DNA of 43,587 bases from Planctomycetota bacterium. GTDB taxonomy: Bacteria; Planctomycetota; Planctomycetia; Gemmatales; Gemmataceae. Positions 1 to 8,479 of the stretch are shown one piece after another. The notes under the pieces are model-generated. The model saw only the letters and a list, made by a program, of their open reading frames with translations. It did no database searches and was not told where the DNA came from. The stretch lies in contig VGYC01000044.1 in the NCBI GenBank assembly GCA_016873095.1, forward strand, positions 1 through 43,587, written 5' to 3'. The stretch's first letter is position 1. Every line of letters starts with the position of its first letter. A program made the position numbers and the translations under genes.

Positions 1-459
1 GTTGTCGACGAACTCCATCACGAGCAGGTGCGTGCCACCGACATCGTCGGCATCGAAGGCGCGGACGATGTTCGGATGCTCGAGCTGGGCGGCGGCGCGG
101 ATCTCGCGGTGAAAGCGCTTGACGGCCAGCGAGTTGGCCAGGCGGTCCTTGCGGATGACCTTGACGGCGACGATGCGGCCAAGGCCACGTTGCCGCGCCT
201 TGAACACCGTGCCCATGCCACCTTCGCCCAGACGCTCCAGGAGAATGTACGAACCCAGCACCAGTTCCCGGCCACGATCGAGAAAGAGTTGATTCACCTG
301 GTAAGGCGTCAGCCAGCCGCGCTGGATCAGGTCATTGGCCAGCTTCCGGGCATCGGCAAACATGGTCTGCAGCCGTGCGACCTCGGCCAGTTCGTCGGTC
401 TCGAGCAAGCCGGCAGCCCGAACGGCGTTGACGAGATCGGCGGGCGAAATCAATGCCAT
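1..459 (-). CDS. Ser/Thr protein kinase, N-terminal part (runs off the left edge)
   Basis: This frame is open from an ATG at 459 to the window edge and gives 153 residues. The first 65 or so residues form a helical leader (LANDLIQRGWLTPYQVNQLF) of the kind that precedes the kinase domain in many planctomycete Hanks-type kinases. The kinase domain then starts with the glycine loop GEGGMGTVFKA (about 79-89) and the ATP-binding lysine in VAVKVI (Lys100). It continues through the helix C region (FHREIRAAAQLEHPNIV) to the hinge (LLVMEFVDN). The catalytic HRD and DFG motifs lie outside the window. A GAGG-like ribosome site sits about 9 bases before the ATG. By family it should phosphorylate Ser/Thr on unknown partners. 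The kinase assignment is firm; the rest of the architecture is unseen. Confidence 0.93.
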   Translation of the reverse strand, partial: MALISPADLVNAVRAAGLLETDELAEVARLQTMFADARKLANDLIQRGWLTPYQVNQLFLDRGRELVLGSYILLERLGEGGMGTVFKARQRGLGRIVAVKVIRKDRLANSLAVKRFHREIRAAAQLEHPNIVRAFDADDVGGTHLLVMEFVDN

Positions 460-550
460 GACGGGACCCCTCGTTGCCCAGTGTCCGCTATTGTGTCACG
501 GCGGCCAAAGAGCGACAAGCCCCGAAATCCCCAGCCGGGCTGCTGGCCTC

Positions 551-2359
551 TCAGCCGCGCCAAGGCAAGCGCAGAGCGGGTGGGTTGACATAGCGGCTCA
601 TCGACAGGGTGAGCTTCGAGCCTGCGCCAGGGGCGAGGCGGACAGTGACCGTCGGCGTGTCGATCGCCTGCTTCTTGCCCGCGATCTCGACCGACTGAAA
701 CTGATGCTCGCCATAGGCGCCGCCTTGCACGACGACCTCGCGGCTGTGCAACGGACTGAGATTGATTAGCGTGACAGTCGCCGAGTTGTCCGAGAGTTTT
801 TCAACAAGGGCAGCGACATCATCCGGCAATCCCGCGCGGCGTTTCACCGGGTCGAAGTAGCGCAGCCGGCTGTGCAGGAGCACGCCGCGATTGCCGCACG
901 GCAGGCCGCCGAGCATCAGCCGCACCAGTGACTCGACGCTGGCCGGGTTGAACCTCATCGGGTCGTCGGCGAGCCGGGTGTCCGGCGTGGTGGTGTCGCC
1001 GCGCATGCCGGCCACCCGCAGGCGGATTCGGTCGAGGTCGCCTCGCAATGCCGCCTCCGGATAGGAAGGATTCTTGCCGTCCAGGTAGGCGACCCAGGGA
1101 TTGTCGGCGACGCGCTCGCGGTCTTCGGATTTCATCGACAGCACATAAAGCGGCAGGTCGCCGTGCTTGTACTTCTGCGGCGTGAAATGGTACCAGCCCT
1201 TGTCGCCGTACATGTGCGGATAGACTGCCTTGCCGTTGACAAGCTTCTTGTGCGAGTTGACGAGGTCGATCTGCTTGCGCCACGGATCAAGATACTTGTC
1301 GTCACCGGTGAGGAGATAGGCGTTCATGAAGCCATGCAGCGCCCGATCGTGGCCGTTGCGATGGGCAAGTTCTCCGGTCTGCGGGACGATGACGGAAAAG
1401 GCCCAGCCGTAGACGCCGCCGTACCACTTGCCGCCGGCGCTGGAGCCGATCTTGCCGTCCAGCCCGACGTTGCTGGGAATGATGCCGCCGTTATCGAGCA
1501 TGCGCTGTCGCCAGGCGCCCACGTACTCGAGCAGCCACTGCTTGTACTTCGGCTCGTGGTCGAGCATGAAAGCATTGACGGCCAGGCAAGTGGCGAGCAG
1601 GTTCTGCGGGTGATCGCCGATGATATCGTTGTAGTCCTTGAAGTGATCGAGCATTTCCTGGTAGGTGCGCTCGCCATGCCCCAGGCGAAAGCGGTTGCCA
1701 ATCTCGATGGGATCTCCGGCCCAGTCGAGGGCAGTGGCCTTGCGCAGCAGCGGACCACGGCTGCCGGTGAACATGCTGCGAATGATCTTGTGCCGGGCAT
1801 CGTAGTTGGGTGCGTCCGGGTCCTCGTTCATGTAGAAGCCGGCAAAGCGGCGGACGCGCTGACGGAAGCGCGCATCGTAGGGATCGGACAGGCCCTGCAG
1901 GTTGAAGACGCACAACCCCTCGCCGTTGTGCAGCCAGTCGAACATGACTGGGAATTCCTTGTAGTACATGCCGTCGCGCGCGAACGGGACCTTCTCCGTC
2001 CTGGCAAGGGTGTACTGCCGCAGATGTCCTTCCCAGGCTTTCTTGTAGAGGCGCAGGATGTCGTCGCTGCCGCCCAGGGCATGCAGTGTCGGCCAGTCCA
2101 TGAGGTTCTCGATGGCGTCGTCCGGGCCGTCGTCGCCGCCCCAGCGTTCGACGCAGAGCAGCCAGCCGCGCTCGTCGAAATAGCGGTTGTAGAACTCCTG
2201 GCACGCTTCATCGTTGGCCCGCAATAGCGCCCGCTGCAAGAGCGCCCACGCCGGCGGCGGCATGGGCGTGTCGATCGCCATGACGGCAGCGCGCGTGCCG
2301 GCGGGCAGGGAACCGATGGCGGATAGCACAAGGAGGATGGAGAGAAGCCTTGTTCGCAT
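551..2359 (-). CDS. Secreted protein, probable alpha/alpha-toroid (glycosidase-like) fold, function unknown
   Basis: This 602-residue protein has a clear signal peptide (MRTRLLSILLVLSAIGSLPA). The ATG at 2359 is preferred over an upstream TTG at 2371 because GGAGG lies 5 bases before it. The body is rich in Trp, Tyr and helices, with repeated motifs such as ERWGGDDGPDDA, MYYKEFPVMFDWLHNG, IIGDHPQNLLAT and SAGGKWYGGVYGW. This pattern suggests a six-hairpin or alpha/alpha-barrel glycan-active enzyme. The last 100 or so residues look like a beta-sandwich (SATVTLINLSPLHSREVVVQG). It follows the propeller gene by 34 bases, so the two are probably one transcript. I cannot name a substrate or a family; the fold is an inference from sequence texture. 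Confidence 0.8.
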   Translation of the reverse strand: MRTRLLSILLVLSAIGSLPAGTRAAVMAIDTPMPPPAWALLQRALLRANDEACQEFYNRYFDERGWLLCVERWGGDDGPDDAIENLMDWPTLHALGGSDDILRLYKKAWEGHLRQYTLARTEKVPFARDGMYYKEFPVMFDWLHNGEGLCVFNLQGLSDPYDARFRQRVRRFAGFYMNEDPDAPNYDARHKIIRSMFTGSRGPLLRKATALDWAGDPIEIGNRFRLGHGERTYQEMLDHFKDYNDIIGDHPQNLLATCLAVNAFMLDHEPKYKQWLLEYVGAWRQRMLDNGGIIPSNVGLDGKIGSSAGGKWYGGVYGWAFSVIVPQTGELAHRNGHDRALHGFMNAYLLTGDDKYLDPWRKQIDLVNSHKKLVNGKAVYPHMYGDKGWYHFTPQKYKHGDLPLYVLSMKSEDRERVADNPWVAYLDGKNPSYPEAALRGDLDRIRLRVAGMRGDTTTPDTRLADDPMRFNPASVESLVRLMLGGLPCGNRGVLLHSRLRYFDPVKRRAGLPDDVAALVEKLSDNSATVTLINLSPLHSREVVVQGGAYGEHQFQSVEIAGKKQAIDTPTVTVRLAPGAGSKLTLSMSRYVNPPALRLPWRG

Positions 2360-2393
2360 GGGTGCCTCCAACGTCGATCGACTGTGTGTCGAG

Positions 2394-3770
2394 CTACCGA
2401 ATGGCTTTGATCGACTCGATCTTCAACAGTGTGAATGGAGCCAGCACCGTGGCATAGATCGTTCCGTTCCGGGCGACGATCATGGCCAGGATTACGTGCA
2501 GCGGCGTCGGCGTGCCGTCCGGCAGCGTGTGATAACCGTGCCGCGGACGAAGCGAGCCGTCCGGATTCTTCGCATGCGGCCCCTTGAAGTCGAAAAAATT
2601 CGGGTTGCGAATGGCGAAAACGCCGAGGTCCTCCATGCGATTGGCCTTCGGATCGTGCCGCACGAGATGATGCAGGTAGCCGGTGCCGAACTTGGTGGTG
2701 TTATCGATGCGGATGGCCGAATACACTTTCCCGTCGGGGCCAAGACAGATCGAGCCGCGCGAATCGGGATGCACACCCTTGATGCGTTCGCCGAGGTTGG
2801 TCGCCATCACGGGCTTGCCGGCCGCGCCGGTCAAATCAACGCGAAACATGCGCAGATCGTCGAGCAGTTGCAGATACGCCGTTCGTCCATCCGGAGTGAT
2901 CCGCCAATCCGGATGCACGCGTTTGGCGCCGAGGAATTCGGCGAACGGCTTGCCGCCCACGAGCAGCGGATCGATGCTGACACGGTCCTTGGCCGGGTCG
3001 TAGCGTGCCACGCGATAATCGGCAGTGATGGCCGTGCCACGGCCCTGGGCATCAATGATCGTGTTTGGCTGGTCCTTGAGGATGGGGCCTAGCTCGCGAT
3101 AGCGATTGGTCCGCATGTCAAAAAGCATCCAGTGCTGATGCTCGCAGGTGATGACATATAGTAGGCCGCGGCGTTCGTCGGCAGTGACATCGATCACGCC
3201 TTCGCCCTCGGTGCGGCCGGCGGCGCGCAGCTTCTTGTCAAGCGGCATCGGCATGCCGAAGTTCTCTGTCGTGTCTGTGGCAGGATCATAGGCCAGGACA
3301 TAGCCGCCTTCGTAGACGGGGACCTTCTGCCCTTTCTTTTGCGCTGCAAGCTCTGCCTGCGAGAGATAGCCTTGCTTGGAGCCGACGTAGATCTTGCCCG
3401 ACGACCCAACGAAGTTGCGAGTGTGCAACTTCGCCTGCGCCGCGTAGCCGGTGGTCTTCTGGCCGACGACCTTGTGCGTGTCGAGGACGATGCGCATCCG
3501 CTCGGTGGTCGGGTCGAACTCGACGAGGTACGAGTTACGCCCATAGGCGGCGGTACCGACATAGATCTTGCCGTTGCGCCCCTCGCACAGCGAGAAGTAG
3601 CCGGACTCCTCCGTGGTGGTTTCCGGCGGGATGTGAAACGCCTTGGCCTGGACGTACGGGAACGGCGCCTTGGCGGGTTGCTGGGCGGCGAAAAGCTGGC
3701 GTGGGGCCAGGGTGGCGACACCGGCGCCGGCGAGGGCGGCTTTCATCAGCGTGCGTCGCGACTTGTGCAT
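2394..3770 (-). CDS. Tat-exported beta-propeller protein of unknown function
   Basis: This 458-residue protein starts with a twin-arginine-type signal (KSRRTLMKAALAGAGVATLA, cut near LFA-AQQ). The ATG at 3770 has AGGAG 7 bases upstream and is better than the TTG at 3776. The mature part shows repeated blade-like units: SLCEGRNGKIYVGTAAYG, YVLAYDPATDTTENFG, LLYVITCEHQHWMLFDMRT, and GSICLGPDGKVYSAIRID. These resemble seven- or eight-bladed propellers of the PQQ/SMP-30-like class. No catalytic residues can be assigned. It is probably co-transcribed with the secreted toroid-like protein downstream, so the two may act on the same periplasmic substrate. Tat export suggests folding, perhaps with a cofactor, before export. 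Confidence 0.82.
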   Translation of the reverse strand: MHKSRRTLMKAALAGAGVATLAPRQLFAAQQPAKAPFPYVQAKAFHIPPETTTEESGYFSLCEGRNGKIYVGTAAYGRNSYLVEFDPTTERMRIVLDTHKVVGQKTTGYAAQAKLHTRNFVGSSGKIYVGSKQGYLSQAELAAQKKGQKVPVYEGGYVLAYDPATDTTENFGMPMPLDKKLRAAGRTEGEGVIDVTADERRGLLYVITCEHQHWMLFDMRTNRYRELGPILKDQPNTIIDAQGRGTAITADYRVARYDPAKDRVSIDPLLVGGKPFAEFLGAKRVHPDWRITPDGRTAYLQLLDDLRMFRVDLTGAAGKPVMATNLGERIKGVHPDSRGSICLGPDGKVYSAIRIDNTTKFGTGYLHHLVRHDPKANRMEDLGVFAIRNPNFFDFKGPHAKNPDGSLRPRHGYHTLPDGTPTPLHVILAMIVARNGTIYATVLAPFTLLKIESIKAIR

Positions 3771-3800
3771 CGGCAAACTCCTTTGTTCTGTTTAGATCTT

Positions 3801-3840
3801 GCGTTCGCAGCACCGGCCGATGACAGGAGCCTGCGAACGC
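3801..3840. terminator. Perfect 10-bp inverted repeat downstream of aroF
   Basis: GCGTTCGCAG (3801-3810) and CTGCGAACGC (3831-3840) are exact reverse complements around a 20-base loop. The hairpin lies between the aroF stop (3878) and the start of the propeller gene (3770), all on the minus strand. It could end or process the aroF transcript. There is no T-run after it, so a classical intrinsic terminator is uncertain. Confidence 0.4.
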
Positions 3841-3877
3841 GAACGGCGAACGGGCCCCGACACTCGCTGTTGCCTTG

Positions 3878-4891
3878 TCAAAACGTCTTGCCCACCACCT
3901 CCGCCAATCGACGCACGCGCTCCATCAGTTCGGCATACTGCTTGGGCAAGAGCGCCTGAGGGCCATCGGACAGGGCCTTCTCCGGGCAGCTGTGGACTTC
4001 AATGTGGACACCGTCGGCCCCGGCGGCGACGGCGGCAAACGCCATCGACGGGATCAGGTCGGGCCGGCCGGTCGCGTGGCTGGGGTCAACGATGATGGGC
4101 AAGTGGCTCATGCTCTTGACGTTGGGCACGGCGCTCATGTCGAGCATGTTGCGGGTCGAGTCCTCGAACGAGCGCACGCCGCGCTCGCACAGGACCACGT
4201 TGGGGTTGCCCTCAGCCAGCACGTACTCGGCGGACATGAGCATGTCCTTGACGGTGGCGCTCATGCCGCGCTTCAGCAGCACGGCCCGGCGCGTCTGGCC
4301 GATCTCCTTCAAGAGATCGAAGTTCTGCATATTGCGGGCGCCGATCTGAAACATGTCGGCGTAGCGATCCACCAGCGCAATCTGCCGGATGTCCATGATC
4401 TCGGTCACGACCGGCATGTCGTGCTTGTTGCCCATATCGCGAAGAATCTTGAGCCCTTCTTCACCCAGCCCCTGGAAGCTGTACGGACTGGTGCGCGGCT
4501 TGAAGGCGCCGCCACGTAGGATATTGGCGCCGGCCTTCTTGATGTGCCCGGCAATCTCGTCGAGGACGGGCGCGTTCTCGATCGCGCATGGACCCGCGAT
4601 CTGCGCCATGTGTCCGCCGCCGATCTTGACCTTGCCGACGGCGACCACGCTGTCGCCCCGGCTGAACTCGCGGCTGGCGAGCTTGAACGGTTTCAAGATC
4701 GGCAGCACCTGCTCGACGCCGGGAATCGCCTGCAACGGCTCGGCTTGCAGCTTGTTCTCGTCGCCGATGACGCCGATGATGGTCCGCAATTCCCCTCGGC
4801 TCATGTGCGGCTTCAAACCCAGTTCCGTGATGCGCTGCACCACATGGTCAATCTGCTCGGAAGTGGAATCGGGACGCAAGACGATAATCAT
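3878..4891 (-). CDS. aroF: 3-deoxy-7-phosphoheptulonate (DAHP) synthase, type I-beta
   Basis: This enzyme condenses phosphoenolpyruvate and erythrose 4-phosphate to DAHP, the first step of the shikimate pathway. The 337-residue length fits the class with an N-terminal ferredoxin-like regulatory domain (about 1-70, [20 protein letters not shown]), as in Thermotoga maritima. Active-site signatures of the barrel are present: GPCAIE at 100-105 with the metal-binding Cys102, [11 protein letters not shown] at 131-141, DPSHATG at 269-275 and EVH at 298-300. An AAGGTG ribosome site precedes the ATG. The upstream neighbour on the same strand is pheA, so two aromatic amino-acid steps are paired. The spacer between them holds a palindromic repeat. 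The N-terminal domain suggests feedback control by an aromatic end product. Confidence 0.96.
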   Translation of the reverse strand: MIIVLRPDSTSEQIDHVVQRITELGLKPHMSRGELRTIIGVIGDENKLQAEPLQAIPGVEQVLPILKPFKLASREFSRGDSVVAVGKVKIGGGHMAQIAGPCAIENAPVLDEIAGHIKKAGANILRGGAFKPRTSPYSFQGLGEEGLKILRDMGNKHDMPVVTEIMDIRQIALVDRYADMFQIGARNMQNFDLLKEIGQTRRAVLLKRGMSATVKDMLMSAEYVLAEGNPNVVLCERGVRSFEDSTRNMLDMSAVPNVKSMSHLPIIVDPSHATGRPDLIPSMAFAAVAAGADGVHIEVHSCPEKALSDGPQALLPKQYAELMERVRRLAEVVGKTF

Positions 4892-4902
4892 GGTGCACCT
4901 TA

Positions 4903-4993
4903 GTTTTCAATTTTCAGTGTTCAGGTTTCAGGAAGAGCCGACCGGCAAGAGCCGACCAGCTCGCTGAACACCAAAAACTGAACACTGAAAACT
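4903..4993. repeat. Family A palindromic repeat, copy 1 (pheA-aroF spacer)
   Basis: The left arm (about 4903-4925) carries TTTTCAGTGTTCAG and the right arm (about 4978-4993) carries its complement CTGAACACTGAAAACT, with extra half-copies (TTTCAG, CTGAACACC) next to them. The interior has a short direct repeat of AAGAGCCGACC. The element fills almost the whole 110-base spacer. A second copy with the same arms lies at 19174-19246. Confidence 0.85.
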
Positions 4994-5001
4994 ATTGTAG
5001 G

Positions 5002-6129
5002 CTACCCGCTCAGCTGCGCCATTGGAAATGAGCCGAGGATCACGATTTCTTCGCAGCGATCGTGCAAGGTGTTGAGTGCTTTTTTTACCTTGGGGTCCTC
5101 GAGATGCCCCTCGAAGTCCACAAAAAAAACATACTCCGGCTTGGGCAACCTGGCCGGGAAGGATTCGATCCAGGTGAGGTTGAGCTTGTTTTGCTTGAAG
5201 ACGTCGAGAGCGGAAACCAGGGTCCCGGGCTGATGAGCGACGCGGAACATCAGTGCCGTCTTGTCGTTTCCAGTACGCGGAGCTTCCTGATGGCCGATGA
5301 CGGCAAAGCGCGTCTCGTTGTGCGGAAAATCCTCGATGTCGGCAAACAAGATCCGAAGGTTGTATTTCACGGCCGCCTGCCGGCTGGCGACAGCGGCGGC
5401 ACCTGGTTCTTGCTGGGCGAGCTGGGCGGCGACTGCCGTGCTCGACACATCCTTGAGGTCCGCGTGCGGCAAGTTCTTGCTGAGCCAGTTACGGCACTGG
5501 GCCAGCGCTTGCGGCTTGCTGTACACGCGGCGGATCATCTCCTGCTCGGTGTTGGCCATCAGGTTGTGATGAATTCGCAGGCGGACCTCGGCCCCGATCT
5601 TGAGCTGCGGCAGCCGCATGAACATGTCCAGCGTATCGGAGACGCCACCGTCGGTTGAGTTTTCCAGCGGCACCACACCGAAATCGACATGACTGCGATT
5701 GACCTCCTCGAAGACCGAGGCGATGCTGCCAACGCGCATGTACTCGACGGCATTGCCGAAGCGCTCCAGGGCGGCCAGATGGCTAAAGCTATACTCCGGT
5801 CCGAGATAAGCCACCTTGATGATTTTCTGCAAGGCCCGCGAGCCGCTCATGATCTCGCGAAAAACCGCCCGCACGGTCGCCTCGTCCAGCGGTCCCTTGC
5901 TGGCGGCGATCACGTTGTGCAGTACCTCTTCCTCGCGCGCCGGCGAAAAAACCTCGGAACCGTGATCGTTCTTGAGCTTGCCGATCTCGGCAGCCAGCGA
6001 CGCCCGCTCATTGACGATCTTGAGGATTTGCAGGTCGAGCTTATCGATCTGGGTTCGCAGGCTTTTTACGGCAGCGGCGGTCTTGGGGGATGGCTCGGAG
6101 TCTTTGCGGGCCATAGGTTGTCTCACCAT
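5002..6129 (-). CDS. pheA: Bifunctional chorismate mutase / prephenate dehydratase (P-protein)
   Basis: This protein turns chorismate into prephenate and then phenylpyruvate for phenylalanine synthesis. Of 375 residues, about 20-100 form the AroQ-type chorismate mutase helices (LRTQIDKLDLQILKIVNERA). The prephenate dehydratase domain begins at KVAYLGPEYSFSHLAA (105-120), with VPLENSTDGGV (153-163), SSTAVAAQLA (229-238) and NETRFAVIG (271-279), the usual TRF region. A C-terminal ACT domain (about 290-372) has GTLVSALDVF and ESFPAR, the latter in the place of the ESRP motif that binds phenylalanine. That implies feedback inhibition, perhaps with altered affinity. The start could be the ATG at 6129 or at 6114; neither has a strong ribosome site. 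Confidence 0.95.
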   Translation of the reverse strand: MVRQPMARKDSEPSPKTAAAVKSLRTQIDKLDLQILKIVNERASLAAEIGKLKNDHGSEVFSPAREEEVLHNVIAASKGPLDEATVRAVFREIMSGSRALQKIIKVAYLGPEYSFSHLAALERFGNAVEYMRVGSIASVFEEVNRSHVDFGVVPLENSTDGGVSDTLDMFMRLPQLKIGAEVRLRIHHNLMANTEQEMIRRVYSKPQALAQCRNWLSKNLPHADLKDVSSTAVAAQLAQQEPGAAAVASRQAAVKYNLRILFADIEDFPHNETRFAVIGHQEAPRTGNDKTALMFRVAHQPGTLVSALDVFKQNKLNLTWIESFPARLPKPEYVFFVDFEGHLEDPKVKKALNTLHDRCEEIVILGSFPMAQLSG

Positions 6130-6612
6130 TGAGGGTTATGCGCGGGCCTTCGTCAATTTAATCGGCCAAGATACACCTGTCAACCAACAAGACACGTAAA
6201 AGCCACTTTCCTGACCTTTTTTCAGCGAACTCACGCAGTTTTGCAAACGATCCACTGAGAAGCGCGACATAACACGTTATGAAAACTTATGATACATATA
6301 CATCAGTATTGTGATGATGTTGATATTTTCACACAACTCGGTCGAGAATCGAAGTTCATGTCACTCCGGACCGGACGCTCGCGGCAGTGTCAGTCACAGA
6401 GTGAGCACAACCCATTTTGTCACCTTGGGTTGTGGTGCGGCGCAGGGTTTTTGAACGATTCATGCATGCCGACACGCGTTGCTTTCCCGGGGCGGCCGCG
6501 TCGATAGCTTCGTCATTCAGCTTGTTGAGGTGCGGACTGCTTCGCTTTTTCGTGCGGTCCGATATAAACTTCCCTGTCGCATGTTCAACCATTGATGTTT
6601 TCGGAGGCGGCC
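6130..6612. other. Non-coding region between divergent pheA and lysC
   Basis: These 483 bases separate the divergent pheA and lysC genes and are clearly more AT-rich than their surroundings, especially 6160-6360. I see no convincing gene on either strand. The region should hold promoters for both genes. Visible structure includes the CACAACCCA/TGGGTTGTG palindrome at 6406-6434 and a TATAAA hexamer at 6563-6568 in a plausible place for a lysC -10 box. No recognisable riboswitch core was found. Confidence 0.6.
6406..6434. promoter_or_regulatory. 9-bp perfect palindrome in the lysC upstream region
   Basis: CACAACCCA (6406-6414) and TGGGTTGTG (6426-6434) are exact reverse complements around an 11-base spacer. 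The position, about 180 bases before lysC and 280 bases before pheA, would suit an operator or an RNA hairpin in a leader. No known regulator site is recognised, so the role is open. Confidence 0.35.
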
Positions 6613-8442
6613 GTGGCGCTGGTGGTGCAAAAGTTTGGCGGGACAAGTGTGGCGACGGCGGAGCGGATCATGGCGGCGGCGCGGCGGGCCATCCGCGCCA
6701 GGAAGGCCGGCAATCAAGTCATCGTCGTCGTTTCCGCCCGTGGCGACACGACGGACGAGCTAATCTCTCTGGCCCGCGAGATCACCGATCAGCCGCCGGC
6801 ACGCGAGATGGACATGCTTCTTTCGACGGGTGAGCAGATCTCCATCGCGCTGATGGCCATGGCCATCCAATCAGCGGGCGAACCGGCCATTAGCTTTACC
6901 GGAGCGCAGATCGGCATCGTCACAGATAGCTTCCACACGAAGGCCCGCATCAAGAACATCTCGACGGAGCGCATCCGGCAAGCTCTCAACAAGGGAGACA
7001 TCGTCATCGTTGCCGGCTTTCAGGGGATCGATGACGAGTACAACATCACGACGCTGGGCCGCGGTGGCTCGGACACAACGGCTGTCGCCCTGGCGGCCGT
7101 GATGAAGCACGACCCCAGCGGCAACGGCGACGCCGGCTGTGAGATCTACACCGACGTGGACGGCGTCTACACCACCGATCCGCGGCTGGTCCCGGAAGCC
7201 CGCAAGATGGACTTCATCAGCTACGACGAGATGCTCGAGCTGGCCAGCGTCGGCGCCGGCGTCATGCATTCACGCAGCATTGAATTCGCCAAGAAGTTCA
7301 ACGTCCCCTTGCAAGTGCGCTCCTCGTTCTCGGATACGGAGGGGACCTGGATCGTCCCCGAAGCGGAATGGATGAGCGACGTCGTTGTCTGCGGCGCCGC
7401 CATCGTTCGCGACGAGGCGCGCATCAGCCTGGATCGCGTCCCGGATCAACCCGGCATCAGCCACAAGGTGTTCTCGGCCATTGCCGATCAGAACATCGTC
7501 GTGGACATGATCTGCCAGAACGTCGGTAGCGAGGGCAAGGCCAGCATCGGCTTCACCGTGCTCAAGAACGAGCTGCCGGCCACGCTGGCGGTACTGACGC
7601 CGCTGGCGGTCGAGCTGGGCGCCGCGGTCCAGCACGAGGAAGAGGTCAGCAAGGTGTCGATTGTCGGCACCGGCATGAGGACGCATACCGGCGTGGCCGA
7701 GCGCATGTTCGCCGCCCTGTCTGCCGCCGAGATCAACATGAAAATGATCACGACCGGCGATATCAAGATCTCGGTGCTGGTAAACAAGGCTGACGGAGCC
7801 AAGGCGCTGCGAGCCGTGCATCAGGCATTTCAACTGGAGAAGCCGAGGGCTGGAGCGGGGTTGCCCGGCCCCAGGACGCAACAAGCCGCCTTTCAGGTCC
7901 GGCCGATGAACCATCTCGAAGAGTCAGGCCGCGACCTTGCGGCGATAACCCAACGGCTTTCGAGCATGGAGGACATCGTCGTCAGCGATGTGTTGCTGAG
8001 CACCGACCAGGGACGCATTACGATCTTCGATCTGCCAGACCGTGTGGGCAATTGCCTGCATGTCTTCCAGGCGGTCGCAGCCGGCGGCATCGTGGTCGAT
8101 ATGATCGTGCAAAACCTGTCGGCGGCAGGCATGGCACAGCTCTCCTTCAGCGTGCCGCTCACCGATTTGGAGCGTGCCCGCAAGGTGACGGAACAGGCCG
8201 TGCGCCAGATCGACTCCAGTACGCGCGTGGTGGCCGAGGCTGATATCGCGAAGCTCTTTGTTCTTGGCGTCGGCATGCGGACGCACACCGGCGTGGCCCG
8301 GCGCATGTTCGGCGCGCTGGCCGCCCGCGGCATCAACATCAGCATGATCAACACCAGCGAGGTCCGCGTCAGCGCGGTTGTCGAAAAGAGCAAGGGAGAG
8401 GAAGCGCTAACGGCGTTAAAGGAGGCATTCAACGTCGTCTGA
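6613..8442 (+). CDS. lysC: Aspartate kinase with four ACT domains
   Basis: This enzyme phosphorylates aspartate, the first step toward lysine, threonine, methionine and diaminopimelate. The GTG at 6613 is chosen because GGAGG lies 7 bases upstream and the protein then begins MALVVQKFGGTSV, as usual for the family. An in-frame TTG/ATG at 6592/6595 lacks this support. The kinase domain (1-255) has KFGGTSV, FTGAQIGI, GRGGSDTTA and YTDVDGVYTTDPR. Two ACT pairs follow, at about 265-410 and 468-609, joined by a linker near 411-465. Both pairs contain GMRTHTGVA(E/R)RMF, so they look like an internal duplication. The usual length is about 410 residues with one pair; 609 residues matches the four-ACT form known in cyanobacteria. 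Strong allosteric control by lysine and/or threonine is expected. Confidence 0.96.
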   Translation: MALVVQKFGGTSVATAERIMAAARRAIRARKAGNQVIVVVSARGDTTDELISLAREITDQPPAREMDMLLSTGEQISIALMAMAIQSAGEPAISFTGAQIGIVTDSFHTKARIKNISTERIRQALNKGDIVIVAGFQGIDDEYNITTLGRGGSDTTAVALAAVMKHDPSGNGDAGCEIYTDVDGVYTTDPRLVPEARKMDFISYDEMLELASVGAGVMHSRSIEFAKKFNVPLQVRSSFSDTEGTWIVPEAEWMSDVVVCGAAIVRDEARISLDRVPDQPGISHKVFSAIADQNIVVDMICQNVGSEGKASIGFTVLKNELPATLAVLTPLAVELGAAVQHEEEVSKVSIVGTGMRTHTGVAERMFAALSAAEINMKMITTGDIKISVLVNKADGAKALRAVHQAFQLEKPRAGAGLPGPRTQQAAFQVRPMNHLEESGRDLAAITQRLSSMEDIVVSDVLLSTDQGRITIFDLPDRVGNCLHVFQAVAAGGIVVDMIVQNLSAAGMAQLSFSVPLTDLERARKVTEQAVRQIDSSTRVVAEADIAKLFVLGVGMRTHTGVARRMFGALAARGINISMINTSEVRVSAVVEKSKGEEALTALKEAFNVV

Positions 8443-8464
8443 CGCAGCACAGCTTCGTCAGACG
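8436..8464. terminator. Hairpin overlapping the lysC stop codon, probable bidirectional terminator
   Basis: CGTCTGACG (8436-8444) and CGTCAGACG (8456-8464) pair exactly around an 11-base loop. One more G-T wobble and one more G-C pair can extend the stem. The lysC TGA (8440-8442) lies in the left arm. lysC and the RND adaptor gene converge here with only 37 bases between them, which suits a shared terminator. There is no T-tract. Confidence 0.5.
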
Positions 8465-8479
8465 GCAATCCCCGACCGG

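Noticed and set aside
6130-6612. A lysine riboswitch in the lysC leader
   Set aside because: The region has one simple palindrome but I could not see the five-helix core of the lysine riboswitch.
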